Source: Bacteroidales bacterium
GTDB taxonomy: Bacteria > Bacteroidota > Bacteroidia > Bacteroidales > PWNQ01
Assembly (NCBI GenBank): GCA_021738505.1
Contig: JAIPBW010000007.1
Coordinates: 1 to 59,832, forward strand
Reading direction: 5' to 3'
DNA length: 59,832 bases
The position numbers were made by a program, and so were the translations under genes. Below the pieces are notes generated by a model. It was given only the letters and a program-made list of their open reading frames with translations. It made no database searches and was not told the origin of the DNA. Position 1 is the stretch's first letter. Each line of letters starts with the position of its first letter. Positions 50,095 through 59,679 of this stretch are shown here, piece by piece.

Positions 50095-51102
50095 ATGCAA
50101 AAAGTTATAATCTTCTTCCTTTTAGCCACTTTAATGTGGAGCTGCCAGAAAAAAAGAACAGAAATCAATGGAACAGCTCAAGGAACCTACTATTACATTA
50201 GCTACTTTAGTGATACGGGAGAAAACCTCAAACATGAAATAGACTCTATTTTAGACACGTACAACCAATCCGTTTCAACCTATGAGAAAAATTCTGTTAT
50301 AAATCGCTTTAACAGAACCCACAATTCTTTCAGCCCGGACTCTATATTTCTTCAAAATTTGAGGTTATCGCTAAGGATAGCCAGATTAACAAATGGGGCT
50401 TTCGATCCAACGGTAGCACCTTTAGTAGATGCCTGGGGTTTTGGTACGGAAAAAGAACGAAATTTAGATTCTACGCACTTGGATAGCCTAAAAAAACTTA
50501 TTGGTTACCAAAACATCATACTTAATGGAAAGCAGGTCCGGAAAAGAAATCCACGCTTAAAAATTAATTTTAACGCTATTGCCAAAGGATTTTCAGTTGA
50601 TTTGATCGGTGATTACTTAAAATCTAAAGGCCTTAACTCGTATCTGGTAGATATTGGCGGAGAGGTAAAAACTCACGGTCAGAAACCAGGAGGAGATAAA
50701 TGGACAGTCGGAATAGAGAAGCCGGCAAATGAAAAAGATGCCAATCGCCAGGTTCATACCATTCTGGAAATTGAAAACATGGCTGTTGCTACCTCCGGAA
50801 ATTACCGCCAATATTATGAAAAAGACGGCACAAAATACTCACACACAATAAATCCCAAAACGGGAAAACCTGTGGAGCATAATCTTCTTAGTGCAAGTGT
50901 AATTACAGACCTGTGCGGCAGAGCTGATGCTTTTGCCACTGCATTTATGGTAATGGGAAAAGATAAGACACTGGAATTTGTTAAACAAAACCCCGGATTA
51001 AATCTGGAGGTTATGCTTATTTATGCTGATGATGACGGAAAATACCAAACGGCTTCATCTCCGGGTTTCAAAGAATATATTAAAAATAAAGACAGGGAAT
51101 AA
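50095..51102 (+). CDS. apbE: FAD:protein FMN transferase
   Basis: A 335-residue lipoprotein (lipobox ending WSC, C17). ApbE signatures are GAFDPTVAPLVDAWGFG, LKINFNAIAKGFSVDLIGDY, YLVDIGGEVKTHG and YSHTINPKTGKPVEH. It covalently attaches FMN to Thr in periplasmic flavoproteins, notably NqrB/NqrC of the sodium-pumping NADH:quinone reductase and RnfG/RnfD. A convergent neighbour resembles NqrM, which supports an Nqr role. The stop codon lies inside the terminator stem. Confidence 0.94.
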   Translation: MQKVIIFFLLATLMWSCQKKRTEINGTAQGTYYYISYFSDTGENLKHEIDSILDTYNQSVSTYEKNSVINRFNRTHNSFSPDSIFLQNLRLSLRIARLTNGAFDPTVAPLVDAWGFGTEKERNLDSTHLDSLKKLIGYQNIILNGKQVRKRNPRLKINFNAIAKGFSVDLIGDYLKSKGLNSYLVDIGGEVKTHGQKPGGDKWTVGIEKPANEKDANRQVHTILEIENMAVATSGNYRQYYEKDGTKYSHTINPKTGKPVEHNLLSASVITDLCGRADAFATAFMVMGKDKTLEFVKQNPGLNLEVMLIYADDDGKYQTASSPGFKEYIKNKDRE

Positions 51103-51123
51103 GATTACCTATTCCCTGTCTTT
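51088..51123 (+). terminator. Terminator overlapping the apbE stop codon
   Basis: A perfect 14-bp stem, AAAGACAGGGAATA (51088-51101) with TATTCCCTGTCTTT (51110-51123), has an 8-nt loop followed by T residues. The stop codon at 51100-51102 sits at the top of the stem, so termination and translation end are tightly packed. Confidence 0.88.
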
Positions 51124-51237
51124 TAACATTACTAATTTATCGGCTCAGTTTGTTGCGTTTTCAAAACCTTGACACTGTCAAAGCCAAATTATTCCAACGT
51201 ACAACCTCCTGATTGATTAAGAATTTACAAACAAACC

Positions 51238-51477
51238 TTACTTTTCTGTATTTAAAGGTTTTATATTTATCTTATGGCTCTGATCTACCGGATCATCTGC
51301 ATTATCACATGCTCCGGATCCGCCACATCCACAGCTGTTAATTCGTTCGCCTGTGCGAGGATCTACTGTACTACATTTTTTCTCAAAGACGTAATCCTTT
51401 TTGAAAAACATTTTCACAGCAATTCCTGCTATGGCTATTCCGATTAAAATTATCGCTAATAAGATTACTTTTATCAT
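51238..51477 (-). CDS. Small Cys-rich membrane protein, NqrM-like
   Basis: A 79-residue protein with one N-terminal membrane helix (about 1-26) followed by a short Cys cluster, C36 then CGCGGSGAC (about 50-58). This is the layout of NqrM, which helps assemble the iron centre of the sodium-pumping NADH:quinone reductase. The spacing of the cysteines is not identical to the proteobacterial form, so this is by layout and by its place beside apbE. Confidence 0.6.
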   Translation of the reverse strand: MIKVILLAIILIGIAIAGIAVKMFFKKDYVFEKKCSTVDPRTGERINSCGCGGSGACDNADDPVDQSHKINIKPLNTEK

Positions 51478-51548
51478 AATTACTTATGTTTTGTTAATTA
51501 ATAAACAACTAATGTAAACAGAATGTTGTTTTTTACTCGAATTTAGAT

Positions 51549-52292
51549 TTACTCTGTCCCATAGAAATGATAAATCGCTATTGAAGCTGCAATTGAAGCA
51601 TTTAAAGACTCCGGCTTATTTTGAGAATGGAACGCTGGAATAGTAACAGAAACATCCAGTCGCTTTTCCACCTCTTCCCGTATCCCGAAAGCTTCACTTC
51701 CAACAATCAATGCTATTCCTGAGTCTTTTGAAAATTCAACATCTTTTAATTGGCGTCCTTCCATCATTAAACCGGCAAAACTATATTCCTTACTGTATTT
51801 GTCCAGAAAATCGGAAAGTTCGTCAGTAAACATACTCACGTATCCAATAGAGCCCATCGTAGCCTGAACAACCTTAGGATTGTAAATGTCAACACTATCC
51901 GTAGAACAAACAACCTGATTCACCCCAAACCAGTGAGCCGTGCGGATGATAGTCCCCATATTTCCCGGGTCTTTAATTCCGTCCAGCAAGATCAAATTCT
52001 GTTCCGGATTGATATTGCCGGGAGGTGGGATTTTCACTACAGCCAGAATACCGGGAGGAGAATTTAATGCTGAAATAGATTTCATCTCTTTCTCAGAGAT
52101 CTCACGAAAAGATTTATATCCCGGTGTTAAAGAATCTCCTCCTTTCACCACAAAAACATCAAGCACATCAAGTGACGAGCCTAATATATCCTCCACAGCC
52201 CGTATCCCTTCAATAATAAAACACTGGTGCTGTGAGCGTCCTTTATTTTTATGGAGGGAACGGATTTTTTTTATTTCTGCCTGACTAATCAT
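51549..52292 (-). CDS. SpoU/TrmH-family RNA 2'-O-methyltransferase
   Basis: About 247 residues from ATG 52292, chosen because ISQAEIKKIRSLHKNKGR is the typical opening and the 18 residues before it look like untranslated leader. An N-terminal substrate domain (CFIIEGIRAVEDIL) precedes the trefoil-knot SAM domain, with LILLDGIKDPGNMGTIIRTA (motif 1), IALIVGSEAFGI (motif 2) and ESLNASIAASIAIYHFYG (motif 3). Target is rRNA or tRNA ribose, not determinable here. Confidence 0.93.
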   Translation of the reverse strand: MISQAEIKKIRSLHKNKGRSQHQCFIIEGIRAVEDILGSSLDVLDVFVVKGGDSLTPGYKSFREISEKEMKSISALNSPPGILAVVKIPPPGNINPEQNLILLDGIKDPGNMGTIIRTAHWFGVNQVVCSTDSVDIYNPKVVQATMGSIGYVSMFTDELSDFLDKYSKEYSFAGLMMEGRQLKDVEFSKDSGIALIVGSEAFGIREEVEKRLDVSVTIPAFHSQNKPESLNASIAASIAIYHFYGTE

Positions 52293-52309
52293 GACGTAAA
52301 TATAAAAAA

Positions 52310-52360
52310 AGGCTGTAACAATGATCAAAAATCCTGCGATTTTCAATTTTATTACAGCCT
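52310..52360 (-). terminator. Terminator of the rpsF-rpsR-rplI operon
   Basis: On the minus strand AGGCTGTAA (52360-52352) pairs with TTACAGCCT (52318-52310), followed by a T run; a smaller AAATC/GATTT stem is nested inside. It lies just after the rplI stop and before the RNA methyltransferase gene. Confidence 0.8.
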
Positions 52361-52387
52361 GATTTGAAAATATTTTTCAGCCTTAAT

Positions 52388-52837
52388 TTATTCGGCGTAC
52401 ACTTCAAAGTTAATTTCCACTGTCACTTCTTTATGAAGTTTCAATTTGGCAGTATATTCTCCGACGTTTTTTACAGCGTCGCCATCAATGGAAATCTTTT
52501 TGCGATCCACTTCGTATCCCAATTGCTCTTTGATTGCATCAGCAATTTGCATCGCATTGACAGAGCCGAAAATCTTACCTGTTGAACCGGCTTTTGCACC
52601 AATTTTCACTTTCTTTTCTTCTAAAGCTTTTGCCAGGTCCTCGGCATCTTTTATGAGTTTTTCTTCTTTATGGGCTTTTTGCCTAAGTGTTTCCTGCTGT
52701 ACTTTCTTGGCGGACTCCGTAGCCACAACGGCTAATCCTTTAGGCAACAAATAATTCCGGGCATAACCGTTTTTTACTTTAACGATATCATTTTCATAGC
52801 CCAGGTTTGACATATCTTTCTTTAAAATAACTTCCAT
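52388..52837 (-). CDS. rplI: 50S ribosomal protein L9
   Basis: A 149-residue protein with the conserved N-terminal domain MEVILKKDMSNLGYENDIV and GYARNYLLPKGLAV, a long connecting helix (about 42-75) and the C-terminal rRNA-binding domain with GKIFGSVNAMQIADAI. Last gene of the S6-S18-L9 operon. Confidence 0.98.
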   Translation of the reverse strand: MEVILKKDMSNLGYENDIVKVKNGYARNYLLPKGLAVVATESAKKVQQETLRQKAHKEEKLIKDAEDLAKALEEKKVKIGAKAGSTGKIFGSVNAMQIADAIKEQLGYEVDRKKISIDGDAVKNVGEYTAKLKLHKEVTVEINFEVYAE

Positions 52838-52851
52838 AGTTTAATCCTCCT

Positions 52852-53121
52852 TTATTTTAACATATCTCCTACATACGGCATCAAAGCAATGTGTCTTGCT
52901 CTTTTGACGGCCTGAGCTATTTTGCGCTGGTATTTCAATGAAGTTCCGGTAATCCGGCGAGGCAATATCTTGCCTTGTTCATTAACAAACTTAATCAAAA
53001 AGTTTGCATCTTTATAATCGATATAACGGATGCGGTTCTTTTTAAACCAGCAATATTTTTTCTTCTTGGTGTCGATGTTGATTGGGGTAAGATACCGAAC
53101 ATCTGAATTTCCTTGTGCCAT
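52852..53121 (-). CDS. rpsR: 30S ribosomal protein S18
   Basis: An 89-residue protein. [20 protein letters not shown], the [20 protein letters not shown] signature and [16 protein letters not shown] are diagnostic of S18, which pairs with S6 on the small-subunit platform. It lies 14 nt upstream of rplI in transcription order. Confidence 0.98.
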   Translation of the reverse strand: MAQGNSDVRYLTPINIDTKKKKYCWFKKNRIRYIDYKDANFLIKFVNEQGKILPRRITGTSLKYQRKIAQAVKRARHIALMPYVGDMLK

Positions 53122-53141
53122 ACTTCTTTTGTTTTCGTTGG

Positions 53142-53507
53142 TTACGCGTTAGCTTGATTTTGTGCAGCTTGTTTCTTCTTTTTTGCACGTTTATTTTCGT
53201 TGAATATCACTGCATGCTTATCCATTCGCACGGTTAAGAAACGGATTATGCGCTCATCGCGCTTTAAATTCAACTCCATATCTTTGATAACCTGAGAATT
53301 TTCAGGCTCAAATTCAATGAGGTAATAAAATCCGGTGCTTTTCTTTTGAATTGGATAGGCAAGCTTGCGCAAACCCCAGCTTTCTTCATGGAAAATTTTC
53401 ACACCTGCATCTTCCATGAACTTTTTGTGTTTTTGTACCGTTTCCTTCATCTGTTCATCAGACAAAACGGGAGTCATAATGAAAACGGTCTCATAACGAT
53501 TCGTCAT
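53142..53507 (-). CDS. rpsF: 30S ribosomal protein S6
   Basis: A 121-residue protein. [40 protein letters not shown] and [19 protein letters not shown] are typical of S6. The C-terminus ends in a basic tail rich in K, A and N. First gene of rpsF-rpsR-rplI. Confidence 0.98.
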   Translation of the reverse strand: MTNRYETVFIMTPVLSDEQMKETVQKHKKFMEDAGVKIFHEESWGLRKLAYPIQKKSTGFYYLIEFEPENSQVIKDMELNLKRDERIIRFLTVRMDKHAVIFNENKRAKKKKQAAQNQANA

Positions 53508-53554
53508 TGTACTTTTGTTTAATGTTTATACTTTATTGTGCTAAAAATCGGTCT

Positions 53555-53585
53555 GCAAAGATAATATTATATTTTTTATTACCAA
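53555..53585 (-). promoter_or_regulatory. Promoter of rpsF-rpsR-rplI
   Basis: On the minus strand TATCTTTGC (53563 down to 53555) has TTG at 53585-53583, an offset of 22. It is the same form and spacing as the three rRNA promoters, so ribosomal protein and rRNA genes here share a promoter type. Confidence 0.75.
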
Positions 53586-53692
53586 ACATACTTCTCCATA
53601 AAATTTTATTCTTACACAGGGTTTTAATGTTTAAAAGAATTCACAGATCTCCAAAGACTTAACATTCCTTAACAGATTAAAGCCAAACTATT

Positions 53693-53723
53693 TTGATTTC
53701 ACAAATAACTTTTTATACTTTTG
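53693..53723 (+). promoter_or_regulatory. Promoter of dnaX
   Basis: TTG at 53693-53695 and TACTTTTG at 53716-53723 are offset by 23. Transcription would start near 53730, which supports ATG 53752 as the dnaX start and excludes an upstream in-frame TTG at 53728. Confidence 0.65.
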
Positions 53724-53751
53724 ATGCTTGAAAAGCGAGAAGTCGAAACAC

Positions 53752-55515
53752 ATGGAAAACTTCATAGTATCAGCACGTAAATACCGGCCCGACCGTTTTG
53801 ACAAGGTCGTAGGTCAGCAAAATATTACGAATACTTTAAAAAATGCAATTCGCAATAATCATTTGGCGCAAGCATTTTTATTTAGTGGGCCCCGGGGCGT
53901 CGGAAAAACTACGGTAGCGCGGCTATTAGCCAAAACCTTAAACTGTACCAACATCACAGAAGATACCGAACCCTGCAATGAATGCGAATCCTGCAAAACC
54001 TTTAACGAATCGGCTTCTTTTAATGTCCATGAACTGGATGCTGCCTCAAACAACTCTGTTGAGGACATTCGCAGCCTCGTGGAGCAGGTCAGAGTACCCC
54101 CGCAGGCAGGGAACTACAAAGTGTATATCATTGATGAGGTACACATGCTTTCTACAGCAGCTTTTAATGCTTTTTTGAAAACGTTGGAAGAACCTCCACC
54201 TTATGCCAAATTTATTCTGGCTACAACAGAAAAGCACAAAATTATACCAACCATACTTTCCCGCTGTCAATCCTATGATTTTCACCGCATTCCCGTGGAT
54301 CAGATTAAAGAGCAACTTGTGACTGTTGCTCAAAATGAAGATATAAACGCAGAGCCCGAAGCCCTGCAGATGATCGCCCAAAAAGCAGATGGTGCTTTGC
54401 GGGATGCTCTTTCGATTTTTGACCAGGTCGTGAACTATGCCGGTGGCAACATCACATATGAACATGTGATAGAAAACCTTAACATTCTGGATTATGACTA
54501 TTATTTCCGCCTGACTGACTTCTTCTTAAATGCTGATATCCACAACAGTCTGTTGCTTTATGAAGAAATCACTATCAAAGGATTTGCCGGACAACAATTT
54601 GCCAGCGGTTTAGGGAATCATCTGAGGAATTTGCTGGTCTGCCGTGATGAAAATACCGTAAAACTACTGGAAGTGGGAGCCGAAATACGCAAAAAATATT
54701 TGGAGTACAGCAATAAATTCAGCACAAACACGCTTCTATCTATGCTGGATATTGTAAACAAAACAGACCTGAATTACAGAAATGCCAACAATAAACGTTT
54801 GCAAATTGAACTAGGACTGATGCAAATTTGTTCATTAGCCAATGCAAGCGAAACAGAAAAAAAAACTTCAGGAATTAACAAACAAAGCGAAAACGTAAGC
54901 CTTAAACCAACAAATCCAAAATCAAACGAAACGAAATCAACGCAACCAGCAAACACTGAAACACAGGCTACGGAACAAAACAATAAGGCTCATGAAGCTC
55001 AAAACAAAACTCAACAAACAGAAAACCAGGAGACGAACACGGTAAAGCTTAACAAAAACAAAAGAAAGCTTACAACAGTATCACTCAAAGAAGAAATACC
55101 AGAAGAAACTGAAACAAAAAATGCTGAAGACACTGAAGAAACACCATCAGGACCTGTAACAAAAGTCGATTATGATGACCTGAAAAAAGCAATACAAGCC
55201 TATATTACGCAGGAAAAAGAACAAAAACCCTCTTTTGTAACAGATCTTGAAAACAGCAGTCCAGAGTTAATAGATGATGTTACAATCCAGTTTAAATTAA
55301 CCAATAAATTATACACCGGTCAGGATTATATTTTAGATTTGCAGCGTTTTCTGAGAAACAAACTTAATAATGCGTTTATCAAAATTGAAGTAGATCTGCA
55401 AATTAATAAAGCAGAAAACAAAGTATTTACTTCAAAAGAAAAATATGAAAGAATAACACAGATCAATGCTGATTTTGAAAACTTTAAACAAACGCTTGAT
55501 CTTGATTATGAATAA
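53752..55515 (+). CDS. dnaX: DNA polymerase III subunit gamma/tau
   Basis: A 587-residue clamp-loader ATPase. The N-terminus SARKYRPDRFDKVVGQ is diagnostic, with Walker A GPRGVGKT (46-53), a zinc module CTNITEDTEPCNECESC, the Walker B region VYIIDEVHMLS and sensor-like ATTEKHKIIPTILSRCQSY. After about residue 370 a long low-complexity stretch of N, K, T, E and Q (about 370-470) leads to a tau-like C-terminal domain. No obvious A-rich frameshift signal was identified for a shorter gamma form. It is 2 nt before the M16 peptidase gene. Confidence 0.96.
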   Translation: MENFIVSARKYRPDRFDKVVGQQNITNTLKNAIRNNHLAQAFLFSGPRGVGKTTVARLLAKTLNCTNITEDTEPCNECESCKTFNESASFNVHELDAASNNSVEDIRSLVEQVRVPPQAGNYKVYIIDEVHMLSTAAFNAFLKTLEEPPPYAKFILATTEKHKIIPTILSRCQSYDFHRIPVDQIKEQLVTVAQNEDINAEPEALQMIAQKADGALRDALSIFDQVVNYAGGNITYEHVIENLNILDYDYYFRLTDFFLNADIHNSLLLYEEITIKGFAGQQFASGLGNHLRNLLVCRDENTVKLLEVGAEIRKKYLEYSNKFSTNTLLSMLDIVNKTDLNYRNANNKRLQIELGLMQICSLANASETEKKTSGINKQSENVSLKPTNPKSNETKSTQPANTETQATEQNNKAHEAQNKTQQTENQETNTVKLNKNKRKLTTVSLKEEIPEETETKNAEDTEETPSGPVTKVDYDDLKKAIQAYITQEKEQKPSFVTDLENSSPELIDDVTIQFKLTNKLYTGQDYILDLQRFLRNKLNNAFIKIEVDLQINKAENKVFTSKEKYERITQINADFENFKQTLDLDYE

Positions 55516-55517
55516 AA

Positions 55518-58484
55518 ATGAAAACCGAAAAAATGAAATTACAAACACAATTGAAAACATTTTTAATGAGCACCCTGCTTGTATTCCTGTTAGCAGGACA
55601 AGCAATTGCTCAGGAGTCCGTGCAGTCAAAGGACAAGGAAGATCAGAAAGAAAATTTTGATTACAAAACTTTCGAAGATGATCCGCTGAACACGCGGCTT
55701 TATACATTGGATAATGGTCTTAAGGTATACATGACCGTTTTCAAGGATAAGCCAAGAATTCAGACCTATATTGGTGTTAATGCCGGAAGTAAAAACGATC
55801 CACCTGAAACAACAGGGTTGGCTCACTATTTTGAGCACATGATGTTTAAAGGAACATCACATTTCGGCACAACAAACTTTGAAAAAGAAAAACCATTAAT
55901 TGACAAGGTCGCTGATCTATTTGAAGTCTACCGCAAAACCGAAGATGAAGAAAAACGGGAAAAGATCTATTCCAAGATCGACAGTATATCGTATGAGGCC
56001 TCTAAATATGCTATTCCGAATGAATATGACAAAATCTTGTCTACTTTGGGAGCAAAAGGGACAAATGCGTATACTTCTTTAGAACAAACCGTTTACATAA
56101 ATGACATTCCAAAAAATCAACTGGAAAACTTTTTTACTGTAGAAGCTGATCGCTTCAAAAACATCGTTCTTCGGGGTTTCCACACAGAATTGGAAACAAT
56201 TTATGAAGAAAAGAACATGACAATGACCAATGACAGCCGCAAAGTGTTTACCGCCCTTTTGGAAGGTCTGTTTCAGAATCACACCTACGGCACTCAAACC
56301 ACCATTGGTACTCAGGAAGATATCAAAAACCCATCAATGAAGAATATCCGTTGGTTCCATGATAAGTATTATGTTCCCAACAATATGGCTATTGCCCTTT
56401 CCGGTGATTTTAATCCGGATAAAGCCATCAGAATCATCAACAATAAATTTGGAGATATGGAACCCGGTGAGGTACCTCCATTTGAATATGAAAAGGAAGA
56501 CCCGATTGACGAACCAATCAAAAAAGAAGTATATGGTCCTGATGCAGAACAGATCATGCTTGGCTTCCGTTTTAAAGGTGCCGGTTCAAGAGAAGCTGAC
56601 TTGTTAACCATGATGGATATGATTTTGACCAACGGAGAAGCCGGGCTTATCGACCTGAACCTGAATCAAAACCAAAAGGTCATTGATGCAAGCTCAAACC
56701 CAATGATTATGGCCGACTACTCCACACTGATGCTTTCCGGAAAACCTAAGGAAGGACAGGACCTGGATGACGTAAAAGAACTTTTACTTGAGCAAATTGA
56801 AAAAATCAAGAACGGTGAATTTGACGAATGGTTAATGGAAGCTATTGTCAATGACATGAAACTTCGCGAAACCAAGAAGTATGAATCGAACAATCAAAGA
56901 GCAAGAGAGTATATTAACTCATTCATTCTTGGCGTTCCATGGCAGAAAAAACTAAATAAAACTGAACGGCTTGAAGCTATTACAAAAGAAGATATTGTAA
57001 ACTTCGCAAAAAATAATTTTGATGATAATTATGTTGCCGTATACAAAAGAGTAGGTGAAGATACTTCCATCAAAAAGATCAATAAACACCGCCTCACCCC
57101 TATCGAAATGAACCGGGATGCAAAATCCTCGTTTTTTGAGAAAATTAAATCCAATGAGCCTAAACCCATTAAACCAGAATTTTTAAACTATAAAAAAGAG
57201 ATTAAAAAGCAAAAGCTGGATAATGGGGTAGACATTTTATACAAATCCAATAAGATTAACAATACATTTGATTTGTATTATGTTTTTGAGATGGGTCGTA
57301 ATCATAACAAAAAACTACCTTTAGCTATTGACTATCTTGAGTTTTTAGGAACTCAAGAATTTACAGCAGAAGAGCTAAGTGAAGAGTTTTACAGGTTAGG
57401 AGCCTCTTATTCGGTGAGCACCGGCACAAATCAGGTGTATGTTCACCTAAATGGACTGACGGAAAATATGGAAGAAGCCATGCAACTATTCGAGGATTTT
57501 CTGGCTAATGCCGAACCCAATAAGGAAGCATTAAACGAAATGGTTGATGACATTCTGAAAGACCGCAAAACGGCTAAGCAAAACCCACAAAATGTATTTT
57601 CGCATCTTGTAATGTTTGGCATGTATGGTAAAGATAATCCATCAACCAACATCCTTACGGAAAAAGAACTCAATAACCTTACCGGTAAAGAACTTGTCAA
57701 TATTACACGTAATCTGAAAGATTATAAACACAAAGTTCTCTTCTATGGTAACAAGACTTTGGATGAAGTGACCAACTTGATCCAGAAAAACCATAAGATG
57801 GCAACGGAGCTAAAATCTGTAAAAGAATCGGATTATATCCAGAAAGACAACGAAAAAGACGTTGTGTATTATGTGGATTTTGACACTCCGCAGTCTATGA
57901 TCTTAATGACCAGCAAAAGCCAGAAATACAATGAGGAACTTATTCCTACAATCCGTTTGTATAACACTTATTTCGGCCAGGGAATGAAATCATTGATATT
58001 CCAGGAAATGCGCGAGAAGCGTTCACTGGCTTATACTGCCGTATCTATGTATCAAACACCGGATAAAAGGAAAAAACACCATTCGAACCTGGCATTTATA
58101 GCTACATCGTACGACAAAATTGATGATGCCATCGGTGGATTGTCAGAACTTCAAAATGACATGCCTCATGAAAAAGGTTCTTTCAAACTGGCCAAAAACG
58201 GTATTACTGAAGAAATGAGAACAGAACGGATCACACAATCCAGCGTGTTGTTCAATTATTTAGCTGCTCAAAAACTGGGAAGAGATTATGATATCAGGAA
58301 AAATATCTTTAATGAAATACCTAAGCTTTCTTTTGAGGATATCAAATCGTTCCAGGAAAAATACATCAGCAACAAACCAAGAACAATTGTTATACTTGGA
58401 AGAAAAGATGATCTGGACAAGAAAATGCTAAAAAAATACGGCAAGGTGAAAAAAGTAAAAATGGAAGATATCTTTGGATATTAA
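55518..58484 (+). CDS. M16-family zinc metallopeptidase, two-domain
   Basis: A 988-residue exported protease. A signal peptide (about 1-32, ending AIAQ) precedes the first M16 domain, which has the inverted zinc motif HYFEH in TTGLAHYFEHMMFKGTSHFG and a downstream zinc Glu in LETIYEEKNM. The second, inactive M16 half contains FGQGMKSLIFQEMREKRSLA, the usual R/Y substrate-binding region. It is a pitrilysin/PqqL-like peptidase of unknown substrate, likely periplasmic. A terminator follows at 58509-58539. Confidence 0.94.
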   Translation: MKTEKMKLQTQLKTFLMSTLLVFLLAGQAIAQESVQSKDKEDQKENFDYKTFEDDPLNTRLYTLDNGLKVYMTVFKDKPRIQTYIGVNAGSKNDPPETTGLAHYFEHMMFKGTSHFGTTNFEKEKPLIDKVADLFEVYRKTEDEEKREKIYSKIDSISYEASKYAIPNEYDKILSTLGAKGTNAYTSLEQTVYINDIPKNQLENFFTVEADRFKNIVLRGFHTELETIYEEKNMTMTNDSRKVFTALLEGLFQNHTYGTQTTIGTQEDIKNPSMKNIRWFHDKYYVPNNMAIALSGDFNPDKAIRIINNKFGDMEPGEVPPFEYEKEDPIDEPIKKEVYGPDAEQIMLGFRFKGAGSREADLLTMMDMILTNGEAGLIDLNLNQNQKVIDASSNPMIMADYSTLMLSGKPKEGQDLDDVKELLLEQIEKIKNGEFDEWLMEAIVNDMKLRETKKYESNNQRAREYINSFILGVPWQKKLNKTERLEAITKEDIVNFAKNNFDDNYVAVYKRVGEDTSIKKINKHRLTPIEMNRDAKSSFFEKIKSNEPKPIKPEFLNYKKEIKKQKLDNGVDILYKSNKINNTFDLYYVFEMGRNHNKKLPLAIDYLEFLGTQEFTAEELSEEFYRLGASYSVSTGTNQVYVHLNGLTENMEEAMQLFEDFLANAEPNKEALNEMVDDILKDRKTAKQNPQNVFSHLVMFGMYGKDNPSTNILTEKELNNLTGKELVNITRNLKDYKHKVLFYGNKTLDEVTNLIQKNHKMATELKSVKESDYIQKDNEKDVVYYVDFDTPQSMILMTSKSQKYNEELIPTIRLYNTYFGQGMKSLIFQEMREKRSLAYTAVSMYQTPDKRKKHHSNLAFIATSYDKIDDAIGGLSELQNDMPHEKGSFKLAKNGITEEMRTERITQSSVLFNYLAAQKLGRDYDIRKNIFNEIPKLSFEDIKSFQEKYISNKPRTIVILGRKDDLDKKMLKKYGKVKKVKMEDIFGY

Positions 58485-58508
58485 TTCCATCTTTTCATGC
58501 CAATAAAG

Positions 58509-58539
58509 AAAGCCGGCTGTAGATATAACAGCCGGCTTT
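58509..58539 (+). terminator. Terminator after the M16 peptidase gene
   Basis: A perfect 12-bp stem, AAAGCCGGCTGT with ACAGCCGGCTTT, has a 7-nt loop followed by T residues. Confidence 0.9.
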
Positions 58540-58554
58540 TTTATTAGCATCTTA

Positions 58555-58584
58555 TTGACAAAGTGAATCATAATTGTATATTTG
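58555..58584 (+). promoter_or_regulatory. Promoter for the YiiX-like gene or a leader RNA
   Basis: TTG at 58555-58557 and TATATTTG at 58577-58584 show the offset of 22 seen in the rRNA promoters. The next gene starts 250 nt downstream, so the transcript has a long leader. A 72-codon frame starting at 58563 begins upstream of the -7 box and so is not expected to be translated from this transcript. Confidence 0.6.
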
Positions 58585-58590
58585 TGAAGT

Positions 58591-58833
58591 TTAATCTGCA
58601 TTGTTCACAAAAGACAAACAAAAGATATAATTTACTGTTTATCAAAAATAAGATAAAGCTACTAACTACAAATTGTTTTGTTTTTCACATACAGCAAATT
58701 TCATGCTATTGGCTCCGCCAGGAGACGGGGAAAGCCATTAACAAACGATTATGTCTTCAGCACTCTACGCATTGCATATGATCTAAATTAATGTATAAAA
58801 AACACAAGCTAAGTTATTATTCCATAAACTAAG
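58591..58833 (+). other. Long 5' leader with a GC-rich hairpin
   Basis: About 240 nt between the predicted start of transcription and the YiiX-like ATG. A hairpin stands out from the AT-rich surroundings: TGGCTCCG (58710-58717) pairs with CGG (58726-58728) and AGCCA (58733-58737) around an 8-nt loop CCAGGAGA and a GGAA bulge. CCAGGAGAC recalls the B12-box of cobalamin riboswitches, but the other conserved parts are missing. Confidence 0.35.
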
Positions 58834-59676
58834 ATGATCAAAAGAACGCTTCAAATACTGCTCCTTTTAATTACTTTACTTGCGTTAAGTTTGGTTTTTT
58901 CTTATGTGTTTCCCGGAAAAGTACCTTTTTTGGACAGGCAGCGTCTCAAAATACAAGCGCCACTTATGAAAGGGGTCGGTGATTATCAGTATGGTACTGT
59001 TTACCTGAAGAACGGGAAAGAAGTAGAAGGCCCTTCCGATATCTCTTATGAAGAACTACTTCCCTATCTGCACATAATAAAACCCGGAAGCATTATATTA
59101 ACCCGAACAAGAAGATACCTGAGCAGTGAATTTATACCCGGAAAATGGAAGCATTCCGCGATTTATCTGGGCACTCAAAAAAAAGTCCACAAATATTACG
59201 GCAAAAACAGCAAGGTAGCCCAGATACTTGATCCATATTACAAAACAGGTCGTGAAATATTGATCGTGGACAGCAATGCCGATGGTGTGACGGTACGCGA
59301 AATGAAAAACCTCTCCAATTTAAACGATGTGTCTTTGCTGAATGGCTTTATCAGTTTTCATGTTAAAGCTCCCAGGGAAACCCAACAAGAGTTTGTATGC
59401 ACGGCACTACGGCAAGTAGGTAAAGAATATGACTTTGACCTTCGTACGGAAGATAAATCGGCTATTTATTGTTCGGAACTTCTGGCCATGTCGCTGGAGT
59501 CGATAGGAATAAAAATTTCAACTTATAGTGAGACAATAGGCCGCAAAATTATCTCTCCCGATAATTTAGTGAACTATATGAAAAACCAGGGTCTTGAAAA
59601 AAATGAATTTCGTTTCTTACTTTATCTGGAAAAAGAAAAGAACAAACTAAAGTCCATTCCCATAAGCAAGGAATAA
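58834..59676 (+). CDS. YiiX/YebB-like permuted papain-fold protein
   Basis: A 280-residue protein with an N-terminal membrane anchor or signal segment (about 5-28). The core is a permuted NlpC/P60-type cysteine hydrolase: KPGSIILTRTRRYLS, the catalytic His in GKWKHSAIYLG, and the Cys in KSAIYCSELLAMSLE, preceded by VGKEYDFDLRTED. It is likely periplasmic and acts on peptide, amide or lipid ester bonds; substrate unknown. It has its own promoter and long leader. Confidence 0.85.
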   Translation: MIKRTLQILLLLITLLALSLVFSYVFPGKVPFLDRQRLKIQAPLMKGVGDYQYGTVYLKNGKEVEGPSDISYEELLPYLHIIKPGSIILTRTRRYLSSEFIPGKWKHSAIYLGTQKKVHKYYGKNSKVAQILDPYYKTGREILIVDSNADGVTVREMKNLSNLNDVSLLNGFISFHVKAPRETQQEFVCTALRQVGKEYDFDLRTEDKSAIYCSELLAMSLESIGIKISTYSETIGRKIISPDNLVNYMKNQGLEKNEFRFLLYLEKEKNKLKSIPISKE

Positions 59677-59679
59677 AAA

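Noticed and set aside
58563..58781. 72-codon frame before the YiiX-like gene.
   Set aside because: Its ATG lies upstream of the predicted start of transcription and it spans a structured leader.
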